64,000 nucleotides of DNA, from assembly GCF_946222305.1 (NCBI RefSeq), contig NZ_CAMIHZ010000001.1:107656-171655 (forward strand). The letters are read 5' to 3'. Below, in pieces: positions 20,455 through 29,075 of the stretch; within the stretch, counting starts at the first letter, position 1; every line of letters begins with the position of its first letter. Source of the DNA: an uncultured Corynebacterium sp. GTDB lineage: Bacteria > Actinomycetota > Actinomycetes > Mycobacteriales > Mycobacteriaceae. Position numbers and translations under genes: made by a program. The notes under the pieces were generated by a model. That model was not told where the DNA came from. It made no database searches and saw nothing but the letters and a program-made list of their open reading frames with translations.

Positions 20455-23110
20455 GCGCCTCAACCATTGCCTTGACGGCCTCGAGTCCAGCAGAAATTCC
20501 GGTCGCGTCAGAGCCCGCACCCTGCGCCATCGCGGGCTTACCTCCACCGCGACCGCCGACCTTCTCGCCGAAGGCCTTGACTAGGTCGCCAGCTTTAAGA
20601 CCCTTATCGACTGCGGCTTCGGTAACAGCTGCCACAAATGGCACCTTGCCGTTATCGGATGCGGCGAAGAATACCACTGCAGATTCGGAGCCCAGTCGAG
20701 CCTTGGCGTCGGTAGCCATGGTGCGAACATCGCCGGCCGCAACGCCCTCAGGAAGCTGCGCGACGACCACCTTGGTACCCGAAATCGTCTCGGCCTTAGC
20801 TACTAGGTCGCCCACACCTGCCAACAGCTGCTGGTTACGCAACTGCTGGATCTGTTTTTCTGCGGCCTTCAGCTTGGCAGTCAGAGCATCGATTCGTTCA
20901 GGCAGTTCCTCAGTCGGAGTCTTGAGGTTGGCAGCCAGATCCGCCACCACGTTCTTGCCACCCGAGAGGAAGCGGAACGAATCCATTCCGGTGTACGCCT
21001 CGATGCGGCGGACACCAGAGCCGACAGAGGATTCACCCAAAACGGCGATGGGACCAATCTGGGAAGAATGATCGACGTGGATGCCACCACACAGCTCCAT
21101 GGAGAATGGTCCGCCAATTTCCACGACACGGACGTTGGTGCCGTAGTTTTCGCCGAATAGGGCCATCGCACCCATTTCCTTGGCCTCATCCAAGGTCGTT
21201 TCGATTGTGTTGACCTTGTAATCGCTGTCCACTGCACCGTTGGCGATGTTTTCGATACGAGTCAGCTGATCTGGAGTGAGTTGCTCGCCGTACTGAAAGT
21301 CGAAGCGCAGGTAACCGGGACGGTTCATGGAACCCGCCTGAACAGCTGTTGGTCCCAAGACGTCACGCAGGGCGGCGTGGATAAGGTGGGTGCCGGAGTG
21401 AGCCTGGCGGGCTTGGTGACGCCATACATTATCCACCGAGGCGGTGAGCTTTTGACCCACCGCGATATCGCCGCCGGTGACTGTCGCGAAGTGCACCCAT
21501 ACCTTCTTGCCGACCTTCTGCACGTCAGTGACGTCCGCAGCACCGGACTCGCCACGGAGTTCGCCACGATCAGCCATCTGTCCACCGGCTTCGGCGTAGA
21601 ACGGCGTGCGATCCACGATGACCTGTACCTGCTCCCCGGAGGTAGCGCGGTCAACCAGCGCGCCGTCCTTGATCAGCCCCAGCACCGTGGATTCGTCTTC
21701 GGTCTGGGTGTATCCCGTAAACACGGTGGGGTGATTATCGACGAATGGACGGTAGATCGTTTGATCCGCATGGCCCATCTTCTTGGCGTTGCTATCGGCC
21801 TTGGCGCGGGCTTTCTGCTCGGCCATGCGCTCGTGGAAGCCCGCTTCATCCACGGTCAAGCCAGCTTCGCTGGCCATTTCCACGGTGAGGTCGAAGGGGA
21901 AACCGTGCGTGTCGTGCAGGGAGAATGCGGTAGCGCCATCCACCACAGTCTTACCTTCGGCCTTAGCCTGGGCAGCCGCGTTTTCGAACAGCTGGGATCC
22001 GGATTCCAGAGTCTTGAGGAAGGCCTTCTCCTCGCCTACCGCAACGGAACGAATGCGCTCCCAGTTGCCAGAAATTTCCGGGTAGGACGGCGTCATCGTC
22101 TGGCGGACAGTATCCATCAGGCGTTCCATCGTCGCGCCCGTAGCCCCCAACAGACGTGCGGAGCGGATAATTCGGCGCAGCAGGCGACGCAGGATGTAAC
22201 CACGCCCCTCGTTACCTGGTGTCACACCGTCCAGCATGAGCATCAGGCCGGTACGGCAGTGGTCCGCAATCACACGGAAGCGAACGCTATCGGTATCGTT
22301 GTCGCCGTACTTCGCGCCGGTCAGCGTTTCGGCTTCGTCGATAACTGGTCGCAGCAAGTCGGTCTCATAGACGTTGTCGACATCCTGCAGGATGCAGGCT
22401 ACTCGTTCGACGCCCATTCCCGTGTCGATGTTCTTCTTCGGCAAAGAACCGACGATTTCAAAGTTGTCCTTGCCAATTCCCTCCCCGCGCTCGTTTTCCA
22501 TGAACACAAGGTTCCAGATCTCGATATAGCGCGTGTCATCGACGATAGGGCCACCTTCTTGGCCGTGTTCGGGGCCACGGTCGTAGTAAATCTCCGAGCA
22601 TGGACCGCAAGGGCCGGGAACCCCCATTGACCAGTAGTTATCGGCCATGCCGAGGCGCTGGATGCGTTCGGCGGGTACACCGACTTTCTTCTCCCAGATC
22701 TCCGCTGCCTCGTCGTCTTCGGTGAATACCGTCACCCACAGGCGGTCTGGGTCGAGGCCAAAGCCGCCGTCAGCTACGGGGTTCGTGAGCAGCGACCACG
22801 CGTGCTTAATGGCCCCTTCCTTGAAGTAATCACCGAAAGAGAAGTTGCCGGCCATCTGGAAGAAGGTGTTGTGGCGAGTGGTGATGCCAACTTCCTCGAT
22901 ATCGAGGGTGCGTACGCACTTTTGAATGCTAGTAGCCGTGCTAAAAGGTGGGTTCTGCTGACCCAAGAAGTACGGTTTAAACGGCACCATGCCGGCGTTG
23001 ACGAAAAGTAGGTTGGGGTCGTCGAGGATCAGGGACGCGCTGGGAACTTCCGTGTGCCCGGCGTTGGTGAAGTGCTTGATGAAGCGCTCGCGAATTTCAT
23101 GCGTTTGCAC
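20447..23110 (-). CDS. alaS: Alanyl-tRNA synthetase
   Basis: Charges tRNA-Ala and hydrolyses mischarged Ser/Gly. It is full length at 887 residues. The class II catalytic core (NAGMVPFKPYFLG, RHNTFFQMAGNFSFGDYFKE) is followed by the editing domain, with both zinc motifs: HSGTHLIHAAL (HxxxH type) and ELCGGIHVDHSS. A C-Ala/DHHA1 tail ends with GGRGGGKPAMAQGAG. The start is GTG at 23110 with a GAGGG ribosome binding site 9 nt upstream. A TAGAAT -10-like hexamer lies at 23157-23162. No T-box leader is apparent. Confidence 0.98.
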   Translation of the reverse strand: MQTHEIRERFIKHFTNAGHTEVPSASLILDDPNLLFVNAGMVPFKPYFLGQQNPPFSTATSIQKCVRTLDIEEVGITTRHNTFFQMAGNFSFGDYFKEGAIKHAWSLLTNPVADGGFGLDPDRLWVTVFTEDDEAAEIWEKKVGVPAERIQRLGMADNYWSMGVPGPCGPCSEIYYDRGPEHGQEGGPIVDDTRYIEIWNLVFMENERGEGIGKDNFEIVGSLPKKNIDTGMGVERVACILQDVDNVYETDLLRPVIDEAETLTGAKYGDNDTDSVRFRVIADHCRTGLMLMLDGVTPGNEGRGYILRRLLRRIIRSARLLGATGATMERLMDTVRQTMTPSYPEISGNWERIRSVAVGEEKAFLKTLESGSQLFENAAAQAKAEGKTVVDGATAFSLHDTHGFPFDLTVEMASEAGLTVDEAGFHERMAEQKARAKADSNAKKMGHADQTIYRPFVDNHPTVFTGYTQTEDESTVLGLIKDGALVDRATSGEQVQVIVDRTPFYAEAGGQMADRGELRGESGAADVTDVQKVGKKVWVHFATVTGGDIAVGQKLTASVDNVWRHQARQAHSGTHLIHAALRDVLGPTAVQAGSMNRPGYLRFDFQYGEQLTPDQLTRIENIANGAVDSDYKVNTIETTLDEAKEMGAMALFGENYGTNVRVVEIGGPFSMELCGGIHVDHSSQIGPIAVLGESSVGSGVRRIEAYTGMDSFRFLSGGKNVVADLAANLKTPTEELPERIDALTAKLKAAEKQIQQLRNQQLLAGVGDLVAKAETISGTKVVVAQLPEGVAAGDVRTMATDAKARLGSESAVVFFAASDNGKVPFVAAVTEAAVDKGLKAGDLVKAFGEKVGGRGGGKPAMAQGAGSDATGISAGLEAVKAMVEAHG

Positions 23111-23217
23111 GTGACTAATCCCTCAAATCTCGGCGACGGGTGAATACAACGTTCCTATTCTAGACCGCGGGGAAATTGTTGGGGTATTGAGGTGTGTTCG
23201 CACCTGCTGTATCGGTT

Positions 23218-24672
23218 TCACTTGCCACGCACGATACGGCGGACTTTGTCCATACGTTGGCCAATAGTGCGTTCATTCCCGTGGGGTGTGGGTTCGTAAT
23301 AGCGTGCATCGCGCAGATCATCGGGCAGGTATTGCTGCCGGACAACCCCCAACGGATCATCGTGCGGGTAGGTGTATCCCACAGCGTTGCCCATTTCTCG
23401 AGCGCCTTGGTAATGCCCATCGCGAAGATGAGGTGGCACGGTAGCACCCTTTCCCGCCTCCACGTCTGCCATGGCCTTACCAATCGAATTGATGACGGAG
23501 TTGGATTTCGGCGCGGTGGCGAGGTGGAGTGTTGCTTGGGCTAGCGACAAGCGGCCCTCGGGCATGCCAATGAAGCTCACGGCTTGATGTGCTGCCACGG
23601 CAACTTGGATTGCCGTGGGGTCCGCCATTCCAATGTCTTCGCTCGCGTGGATCACCAAGCGCCTAGCGATGAAGCGCGGGTCCTCCCCTGCGGCAATCAT
23701 GCGTGCGAGGTAGTGCAACGCGGCGTCAGGATCCGAGCCTCGGATGGACTTGATGAATGCACTCGTCACGTCGTAGTGCTGATCACCGTCGCGGTCATAG
23801 CGGACCACGGCCTTGTTGATGGAGCGCTTAATGTCCTCCAGAGTGATTTCCACGGGCTGGTCCGTGGAGGATTCTTTAGTGTCCGCGAGCACCGATTCCG
23901 CTGCGGCTTCGAGGTATGTCAAGCTGCGGCGCGCGTCTCCGGCGGAGAGTGCGACAAGCTGAGAAAGGGCGTCAGAAGAAAGTCGGACGGTGTTGTCAAA
24001 ACCGCGGGGGTCCTCGACAGCCCTGGTGAGAACGGTGGAGATGTTCTCATCGGTCAAGGAGTGCAACTGAACCAGCAGAGATCGGCTGAGCAGTGGGGAC
24101 ACCACCGAAAAACTGGGGTTTTCGGTGGTCGCCGCAACAAGCAGCACGGTGCGGTTTTCCACGGCAGACAGCAGGGCGTCCTGCTGGGTTTTGGAAAATC
24201 GGTGGACCTCATCGATGAACAGCACTGTGGATCGACCGTGGATGAGGCGCTGCCGGGCATTTTCGATAACAGCCCGAACTTCCTTGACACCCGAGTTGAG
24301 GGCGCTGAGGGCTTCGAAGTGACGGTCGGAGGCCGCCGAGATCAGGCTCGCTACAGTCGTTTTTCCCGTGCCGGGTGGTCCATACAGAATAACCGAGCTA
24401 TCCCCACGGCCTTCGATCAATCGGCGCAGCGGTGAACCTTCGCCAAGGACGTCTTCTTGTCCGACGACCTCGTCGAGGTTGCGCGGACGCATGCGCACCG
24501 CCAGTGGTGCATGGGCGCCCGGGTGGAAGTAGCGACGTGCAGCGCTGCTGGCACCACCCTGGCCACTACCGGGTTGAAGACCTTCAACTCCTCCACCCTG
24601 AATGTTGGGCGCTCGTGTACCCCCTGGACTAGGAGTTAGTTCACCGCTATGGGAAAAGAGATCGTCCGGCAT
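23218..24672 (-). CDS. rarA: Replication-associated recombination protein A (AAA+ ATPase)
   Basis: AAA+ protein of the RarA/MgsA/WRNIP1 family, active at stalled replication forks. The 484 residues show LAVRMRPRNLDEVVGQEDVL, Walker A YGPPGTGKTT, Walker B VLFIDEVHRFSKTQQD, sensor 1 VAATTENPSF, and the tetramerisation region LHYLARMIAAGEDPRFIARR. The start ATG at 24672 follows the phosphotransferase stop by 3 nt, so the pair is cotranscribed. The C-terminal NERTIGQRMDKVRRIVRGK is basic. Confidence 0.93.
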   Translation of the reverse strand: MPDDLFSHSGELTPSPGGTRAPNIQGGGVEGLQPGSGQGGASSAARRYFHPGAHAPLAVRMRPRNLDEVVGQEDVLGEGSPLRRLIEGRGDSSVILYGPPGTGKTTVASLISAASDRHFEALSALNSGVKEVRAVIENARQRLIHGRSTVLFIDEVHRFSKTQQDALLSAVENRTVLLVAATTENPSFSVVSPLLSRSLLVQLHSLTDENISTVLTRAVEDPRGFDNTVRLSSDALSQLVALSAGDARRSLTYLEAAAESVLADTKESSTDQPVEITLEDIKRSINKAVVRYDRDGDQHYDVTSAFIKSIRGSDPDAALHYLARMIAAGEDPRFIARRLVIHASEDIGMADPTAIQVAVAAHQAVSFIGMPEGRLSLAQATLHLATAPKSNSVINSIGKAMADVEAGKGATVPPHLRDGHYQGAREMGNAVGYTYPHDDPLGVVRQQYLPDDLRDARYYEPTPHGNERTIGQRMDKVRRIVRGK

Positions 24673-24675
24673 GCC

Positions 24676-25947
24676 TTACACCACCCGCGATTGCGGATGC
24701 GCCCCGAGGCTTGCCAGAATTCGGAGCATTCCAGTGGTCCAGTCGCGGACTTCTCTGAAATCAACGACCGTGTAAATATCGGTGACGCGCTTGATCGCAT
24801 CCACCGTTGTGGCAAGGTCCTGCAGCTGGGTATCCGATAGTTGCGCCAAGTCCCGGCTGAGTCCAGCGGAACCCGTGGGATGGAACCCGCGGCTACGCTC
24901 CATGCTCAATCGCCCATAGTGCAGCATCATCAGGGACATGAATGCCCAGCCGATGAGGCCGCTCATCAATCCGCGGGCAAGGACTTCATCATCCTTCGCC
25001 GCAGGCCAAACCGATGAGACTTCCGCGCGCCAGGTGGCGAGGAACTCGCGGATCTCCTTGTCCTCCAACGCGGGCGTGGAATTGTCCTGTGGGAAACCCG
25101 CGATAACGCACGCCACGTCGAAAGCAATATCGCGGAAGCTCGCCCATTCGTAGTCCAGAAATACGACTTGATCGGCCAAGATGATGTTGTCTGGAGTCAG
25201 GTCGAAAGGTGTAAAGGCAAGCAGATCCGTACGCGACTGCCGATTCGCAGATTCGTTAGCGAATGCTACAACTCCCTCAGGAATCTCCACCTTGTTCTCT
25301 CGCAGGAGGTTCAATCCCTGCCGGATAAGCATGGCGATGTCCACATCGGAATCGATGATCACGTTCACACTCACCCCGTGCTTTTGGCACTGCCGTTTCA
25401 TCAAGGCTTCGTACGCAGATCGACCGCCGAAAGTATTGGCGTGAATCTTGCCTAGGCGCCGGCCGAGCTTACGCACGGCCACCAACCGATCCTCAGGCTC
25501 ATGAAGCGTGAGGATATCGGTGTAATTGGGCCCGTCGCCGGCGTCGGAAAGAATAAAGAGGCGCCGTGAGATGTCGTAAGCCAACAGCAATGGCCCAGGG
25601 CGACAAGCCTCCGGCAGAGTGTTGGTGTACTGGTAGGCGACGATCTCGCGAATAAGGCTAAGGTTGTGTACCTCGCTGGGCGCAGAGGACGAAGCGCCCC
25701 CAGCCTGTTCTACGCGTTCCTCGGTAGGTTCGGGCAGTTGCTTGATGACAACCGTCCGCTCGTGCAGGAAAGGATTGGGCGAAACGCGGCACCGCAGTAC
25801 GAGCGCTTCACTATCCCCGCCGAGATCCTCTGGCTGGGTTAGCTCCGGGGTGCCACCGAAACGGTTCGCCAAGAGTTGGCGCGCCGCCTCCATGGTGGCT
25901 TCTACCGAATGCACGTGAGGTCTCTGCCTTTCTTTACCCGTAGCCAT
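24676..25947 (-). CDS. Phosphotransferase-like protein with degenerate Brenner motif
   Basis: Resembles the APH/choline kinase fold but the substrate is unknown. The 423 residues have a likely ATP-lysine in TVVIKQLPEP (Lys ~69), KIHANTFGG, a catalytic-loop segment AFTPFDLTPDNIIL (Asp ~249, Asn ~254) and FLDYEWASFRDIAFD (metal Asp ~265). The His that normally precedes the catalytic Asp (HxD) is Pro here, so activity is uncertain. It lies between aspS and rarA with gaps of 16 and 3 nt, suggesting one operon. The ATG at 25947 is used, but a GTG at codon 12 has a better purine-rich upstream and may be the true start. Confidence 0.7.
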   Translation of the reverse strand: MATGKERQRPHVHSVEATMEAARQLLANRFGGTPELTQPEDLGGDSEALVLRCRVSPNPFLHERTVVIKQLPEPTEERVEQAGGASSSAPSEVHNLSLIREIVAYQYTNTLPEACRPGPLLLAYDISRRLFILSDAGDGPNYTDILTLHEPEDRLVAVRKLGRRLGKIHANTFGGRSAYEALMKRQCQKHGVSVNVIIDSDVDIAMLIRQGLNLLRENKVEIPEGVVAFANESANRQSRTDLLAFTPFDLTPDNIILADQVVFLDYEWASFRDIAFDVACVIAGFPQDNSTPALEDKEIREFLATWRAEVSSVWPAAKDDEVLARGLMSGLIGWAFMSLMMLHYGRLSMERSRGFHPTGSAGLSRDLAQLSDTQLQDLATTVDAIKRVTDIYTVVDFREVRDWTTGMLRILASLGAHPQSRVV

Positions 25948-25963
25948 CGCTCACGGGGTGGTG

Positions 25964-27754
25964 TTACTGCTGCGGCTTCTGCTTGGGTTTGAAGTCGATG
26001 CCGGATTCCTTGCGCTGCGCAGCCGAAATCTCGCCTGGCGCATCGGTTAATGGGTCCACACCGCCACCGGACTTCGGGAAGGCGATGACATCGCGGATCG
26101 AAGAAAAACCTCCCAAGAGGCTGACGATGCGATCCCAGCCGAACGCAATACCGCCGTGTGGTGGAGCACCGAAGGCGAAGGCGTCTAACAGGAAGCCGAA
26201 CTTCTCGCGGGCTTCCTCCTCAGAAATGCCCATGACCTTGAACACGCGCTCCTGAACATCGTGGCGGTGGATACGGATAGAGCCACCACCGATCTCGTTA
26301 CCGTTGCAGACGATGTCGTAGGCGTAGGCCAAGGCGGCACCAGGATCCTCATCGAAGGTATCCAGGAACTCTGGCTTCGGCGAGGTGAAGGCGTGGTGCA
26401 CTGCGGTCCACGCGCTGTTGCCCAAGGCGACGTCACCGGATGCGGTGGCATCGGCAGCTGGCTCGAACAGAGGTGCGTCAACGACCCAGGTGAAGGCCCA
26501 GTCACCTTCCTTGATCAAGCCCAGCTTCTCGGCAATCTCACCGCGAGCTGCGCCCAAAAGCGCACGGGAGCTCTTGGTATCACCGGCGGCGAAGAAGATG
26601 CAGTCGCCTGGCTTCGCGCCGACGTGATCGGCGATGCCGGCACGCTCGGCATCAGTGATGTTCTTAGCCACGGGACCGGATAGTTCGCCGTCCTCGCCCA
26701 CCAGGATGTACGCCAAGCCCTTGGCACCACGCTGCTTGGCCCATTCCTGCCAAGCGTCCAACTGGCGGCGTGGCTGGCTAGCGCCACCTTCCATGACGAC
26801 AGCACCGACGTAATCGTTCTGGAATACGCGGAAAGTGGTGTCTTTAAAGAACTCGGTGCACTCGGTGATCTGGATGTCGAAACGCAGATCCGGCTTATCG
26901 GAGCCGTACAGGCGCATCGCATCCGCGTAGGTCATGCGCGGGATTGGAGTGGAGATTTCGTAACCGATCTCCTTCCAGATCGCCACCAAAATTTCTTCGG
27001 CGAGGGCGATGACGTCCTCTTGATCCACGAAACTCATTTCCACGTCCAGCTGCGTGAACTCTGGCTGGCGGTCGGCGCGGAAGTCCTCATCGCGGTAGCA
27101 GCGAGCGATCTGGTAGTAACGCTCCATGCCCGCAACCATCAACAGCTGCTTGAACAGCTGTGGGGACTGCGGAAGCGCGTAGAACGTGCCCGGCTTCAGG
27201 CGGGCTGGCACCAAGAAGTCACGTGCACCCTCGGGGGTCGAACGGGTCAGCGTCGGTGTTTCAATTTCCGTAAAGTCGTGCCGTGCCAACACACCGCGTG
27301 CGGCAGCGTTCACCTTCGAACGTAGGCGCAGAGCATCGCCCTGCGTCTTCCGGCGTAGATCAAGGTAGCGGTACTTCAGACGGGTTTCCTCGCCCACCTC
27401 GCCGGCAGATGATGGATCGTCGATCTGGAAGGGCAAAGCAGCCGAGGCGTTCAGTACCTCCAGTTCGGAAACGTTGACCTCAATGCCACCGGAGGGCAAG
27501 TTAGGATTCTCGGAACCCTCGGGCCGGGCTTCAACAACACCGGTGACCTTGATGCAGTACTCGCTGCGCAGGTCGTGAGCGCGCTCGGCGACCTCAGACT
27601 CGCGGAAGACGACCTGAGCGACACCAGAACGATCTCGCATATCAATGAAGATCACGCCACCGTGATCTCGACGGCGCCCCACCCAACCGGTGAGGGTAAC
27701 TTCTTGGCCAATGTTTTCTGGACGAAGTTCGCCCGCAAGATGCGTCCGCAACAC
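25964..27754 (-). CDS. aspS: Aspartyl-tRNA synthetase
   Basis: Charges tRNA-Asp; in corynebacteria a non-discriminating enzyme working with GatCAB is common, but that cannot be shown here. The 596 residues have an N-terminal OB anticodon-binding domain (LTGWVGRRRDHGGVIFIDMRD), class II motif 2 CYRDEDFRADRQPEFTQLD, a bacterial GAD insertion, and motif 3 GGIAFGWDRIVSLLGG. The GTG at 27754 (MLRTHLAGEL) matches the family N-terminus, and an AAAGGA lies 11 nt upstream; a longer frame to 27832 is rejected. Confidence 0.97.
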   Translation of the reverse strand: MLRTHLAGELRPENIGQEVTLTGWVGRRRDHGGVIFIDMRDRSGVAQVVFRESEVAERAHDLRSEYCIKVTGVVEARPEGSENPNLPSGGIEVNVSELEVLNASAALPFQIDDPSSAGEVGEETRLKYRYLDLRRKTQGDALRLRSKVNAAARGVLARHDFTEIETPTLTRSTPEGARDFLVPARLKPGTFYALPQSPQLFKQLLMVAGMERYYQIARCYRDEDFRADRQPEFTQLDVEMSFVDQEDVIALAEEILVAIWKEIGYEISTPIPRMTYADAMRLYGSDKPDLRFDIQITECTEFFKDTTFRVFQNDYVGAVVMEGGASQPRRQLDAWQEWAKQRGAKGLAYILVGEDGELSGPVAKNITDAERAGIADHVGAKPGDCIFFAAGDTKSSRALLGAARGEIAEKLGLIKEGDWAFTWVVDAPLFEPAADATASGDVALGNSAWTAVHHAFTSPKPEFLDTFDEDPGAALAYAYDIVCNGNEIGGGSIRIHRHDVQERVFKVMGISEEEAREKFGFLLDAFAFGAPPHGGIAFGWDRIVSLLGGFSSIRDVIAFPKSGGGVDPLTDAPGEISAAQRKESGIDFKPKQKPQQ

Positions 27755-27982
27755 GTTTGTAACGTTCCTTTTCCTCTTAGTGTGCAATCGACCCCTCAGC
27801 TTACCCCATTGCCTGTGCCCAGAATGTTGCACCCCTTATGGGACCTCGGTGGAGTCTCCGCGTCCTTAGCTGTTTGTTTTCTTGCTTTTATATGACGCCC
27901 CGTGCTCCCAGATTGGCGTGCACTACCAGTGCGACCGGTAAAGTTGACGCAGAATTTTCCAAATTGTGGCACCATTTTCTTT

Positions 27983-28909
27983 GTGACTTTCAACAATAAT
28001 CTTGGCGACTACAGCGATCGCGGAAGTTCCGCTGGTGGAGCCGGTTTCGGCGGTGGCATGCGCGGCGGTGGCGGCGGTGGGCCGCTTATGTGGATCCTCG
28101 GCAGTGTCATCGGCCGCAAGTTCGGTATCCCGGGCATCCTCATTTTCGGTGCGATCATCTTCTTCATGAATGGTGGCCTCGGAATGTTCGGCGGTGGCGG
28201 TGACCAAGAGGCCAACCAACAAGGCAACTCGAAGGACTTTTCGCACTGCAAGACCGCCGAAGATGCGAATAAGAACGACGACTGTCGCATGCTGGCGACC
28301 GCGAAGTCTTTGGACTTGTTCTGGAGCAAGGCCACTCCCGCGGAAATCGGCAAGGACTACTCCGAGCCAGGTTTGAAGATGGGCGACGGCCAGGTCAACT
28401 CCGGCTGCGGTGCTGCGGACATGGCCCAGACCGGCCCGTTCTACTGCCCTTCTGATCAGACCGTTTATATCTCCACTAAGTTCTTCAACGAGCTGAAGAA
28501 GCTCGGCGGTTCCAACGCCCCGTTCTCGCAGGAGTACGTGATCGCCCACGAGTTCGGCCACCATATTCAGAACATCGAGGGCAATCTGGGACTTTCGGAC
28601 TACAACCAGCCCGGCCCTGATTCCAACGCGGTGAAGATGGAGCTGCAGGCCGACTGCTATGCCGGTGTGTGGGCGCAGAATGCTGACAAGGGACCGGAAG
28701 CCGTTCTGGATCCGGTCACCCAACAGCAGGTGGATGAGGCAGTTCGTTCCGCACAGTCCATTGGTGATGACCACATTCAGGAAAGCTCCGGTGGCGGTGT
28801 AAATCCAGACAAATGGACCCACGGCTCCTCCAAGCAGCGCGTGGAATGGTTCATGCGCGGTTACCAGGGTGGAACCGTGGATAGCTGCAAACAAAACTTC
28901 AAGCGCTAG
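27983..28909 (+). CDS. Neutral zinc metallopeptidase, YpfJ family
   Basis: Membrane-anchored putative zinc protease; function unknown. From the GTG at 27983 the protein is ~308 residues: a Gly-rich N-terminus, one hydrophobic segment (FGIPGILIFGAIIFFMNGG), then the YpfJ domain with EYVIAHEFGHHIQNIEG (HExxH-type zinc motif) and a distal QADCYAGVWAQ. The C-terminus has VEWFMRGYQGG. The start is uncertain, because no clear ribosome binding site precedes GTG; a longer in-frame ORF starts at 27902. It is one of the few plus-strand genes and is followed by a terminator at 29022-29053. Confidence 0.85.
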   Translation: MTFNNNLGDYSDRGSSAGGAGFGGGMRGGGGGGPLMWILGSVIGRKFGIPGILIFGAIIFFMNGGLGMFGGGGDQEANQQGNSKDFSHCKTAEDANKNDDCRMLATAKSLDLFWSKATPAEIGKDYSEPGLKMGDGQVNSGCGAADMAQTGPFYCPSDQTVYISTKFFNELKKLGGSNAPFSQEYVIAHEFGHHIQNIEGNLGLSDYNQPGPDSNAVKMELQADCYAGVWAQNADKGPEAVLDPVTQQQVDEAVRSAQSIGDDHIQESSGGGVNPDKWTHGSSKQRVEWFMRGYQGGTVDSCKQNFKR

Positions 28910-29021
28910 ACCACCAACCGAAACCGCTTAACTCAAGCCAAACGACCCCAAAAACACACTCGAAACCACAGCACCACAAACTACGCGCAGCTGAAACCAC
29001 ACAACACATCGGCGGATAGCG

Positions 29022-29053
29022 CAAGGCCGGAAGGTGAAAACCTCCCGGCCTTG
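29022..29053. terminator. Convergent terminator between the YpfJ peptidase and nuclease genes
   Basis: The stem CAAGGCCGG / CCGGCCTTG, with an inner AAGG/CCT and a loop of GTGAAAA, is near-perfect and bidirectional. A modest TTGACTTATTT tract follows on the plus strand. It separates the plus-strand peptidase from the minus-strand nuclease gene, both of which end here. Confidence 0.7.
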
Positions 29054-29075
29054 ACTTATTTAGATGTAGATCGTT

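Noticed and set aside
21281..22630. 449-codon plus-strand ORF opposite alaS
   Set aside because: It is antisense to the conserved, full-length alaS, has no recognisable domain and no supported start; a GC-rich shadow frame.
27923..28894. 323-codon minus-strand ORF opposite the YpfJ peptidase
   Set aside because: The plus strand encodes HEFGHHIQ and the full YpfJ domain; the antisense frame has no family match.
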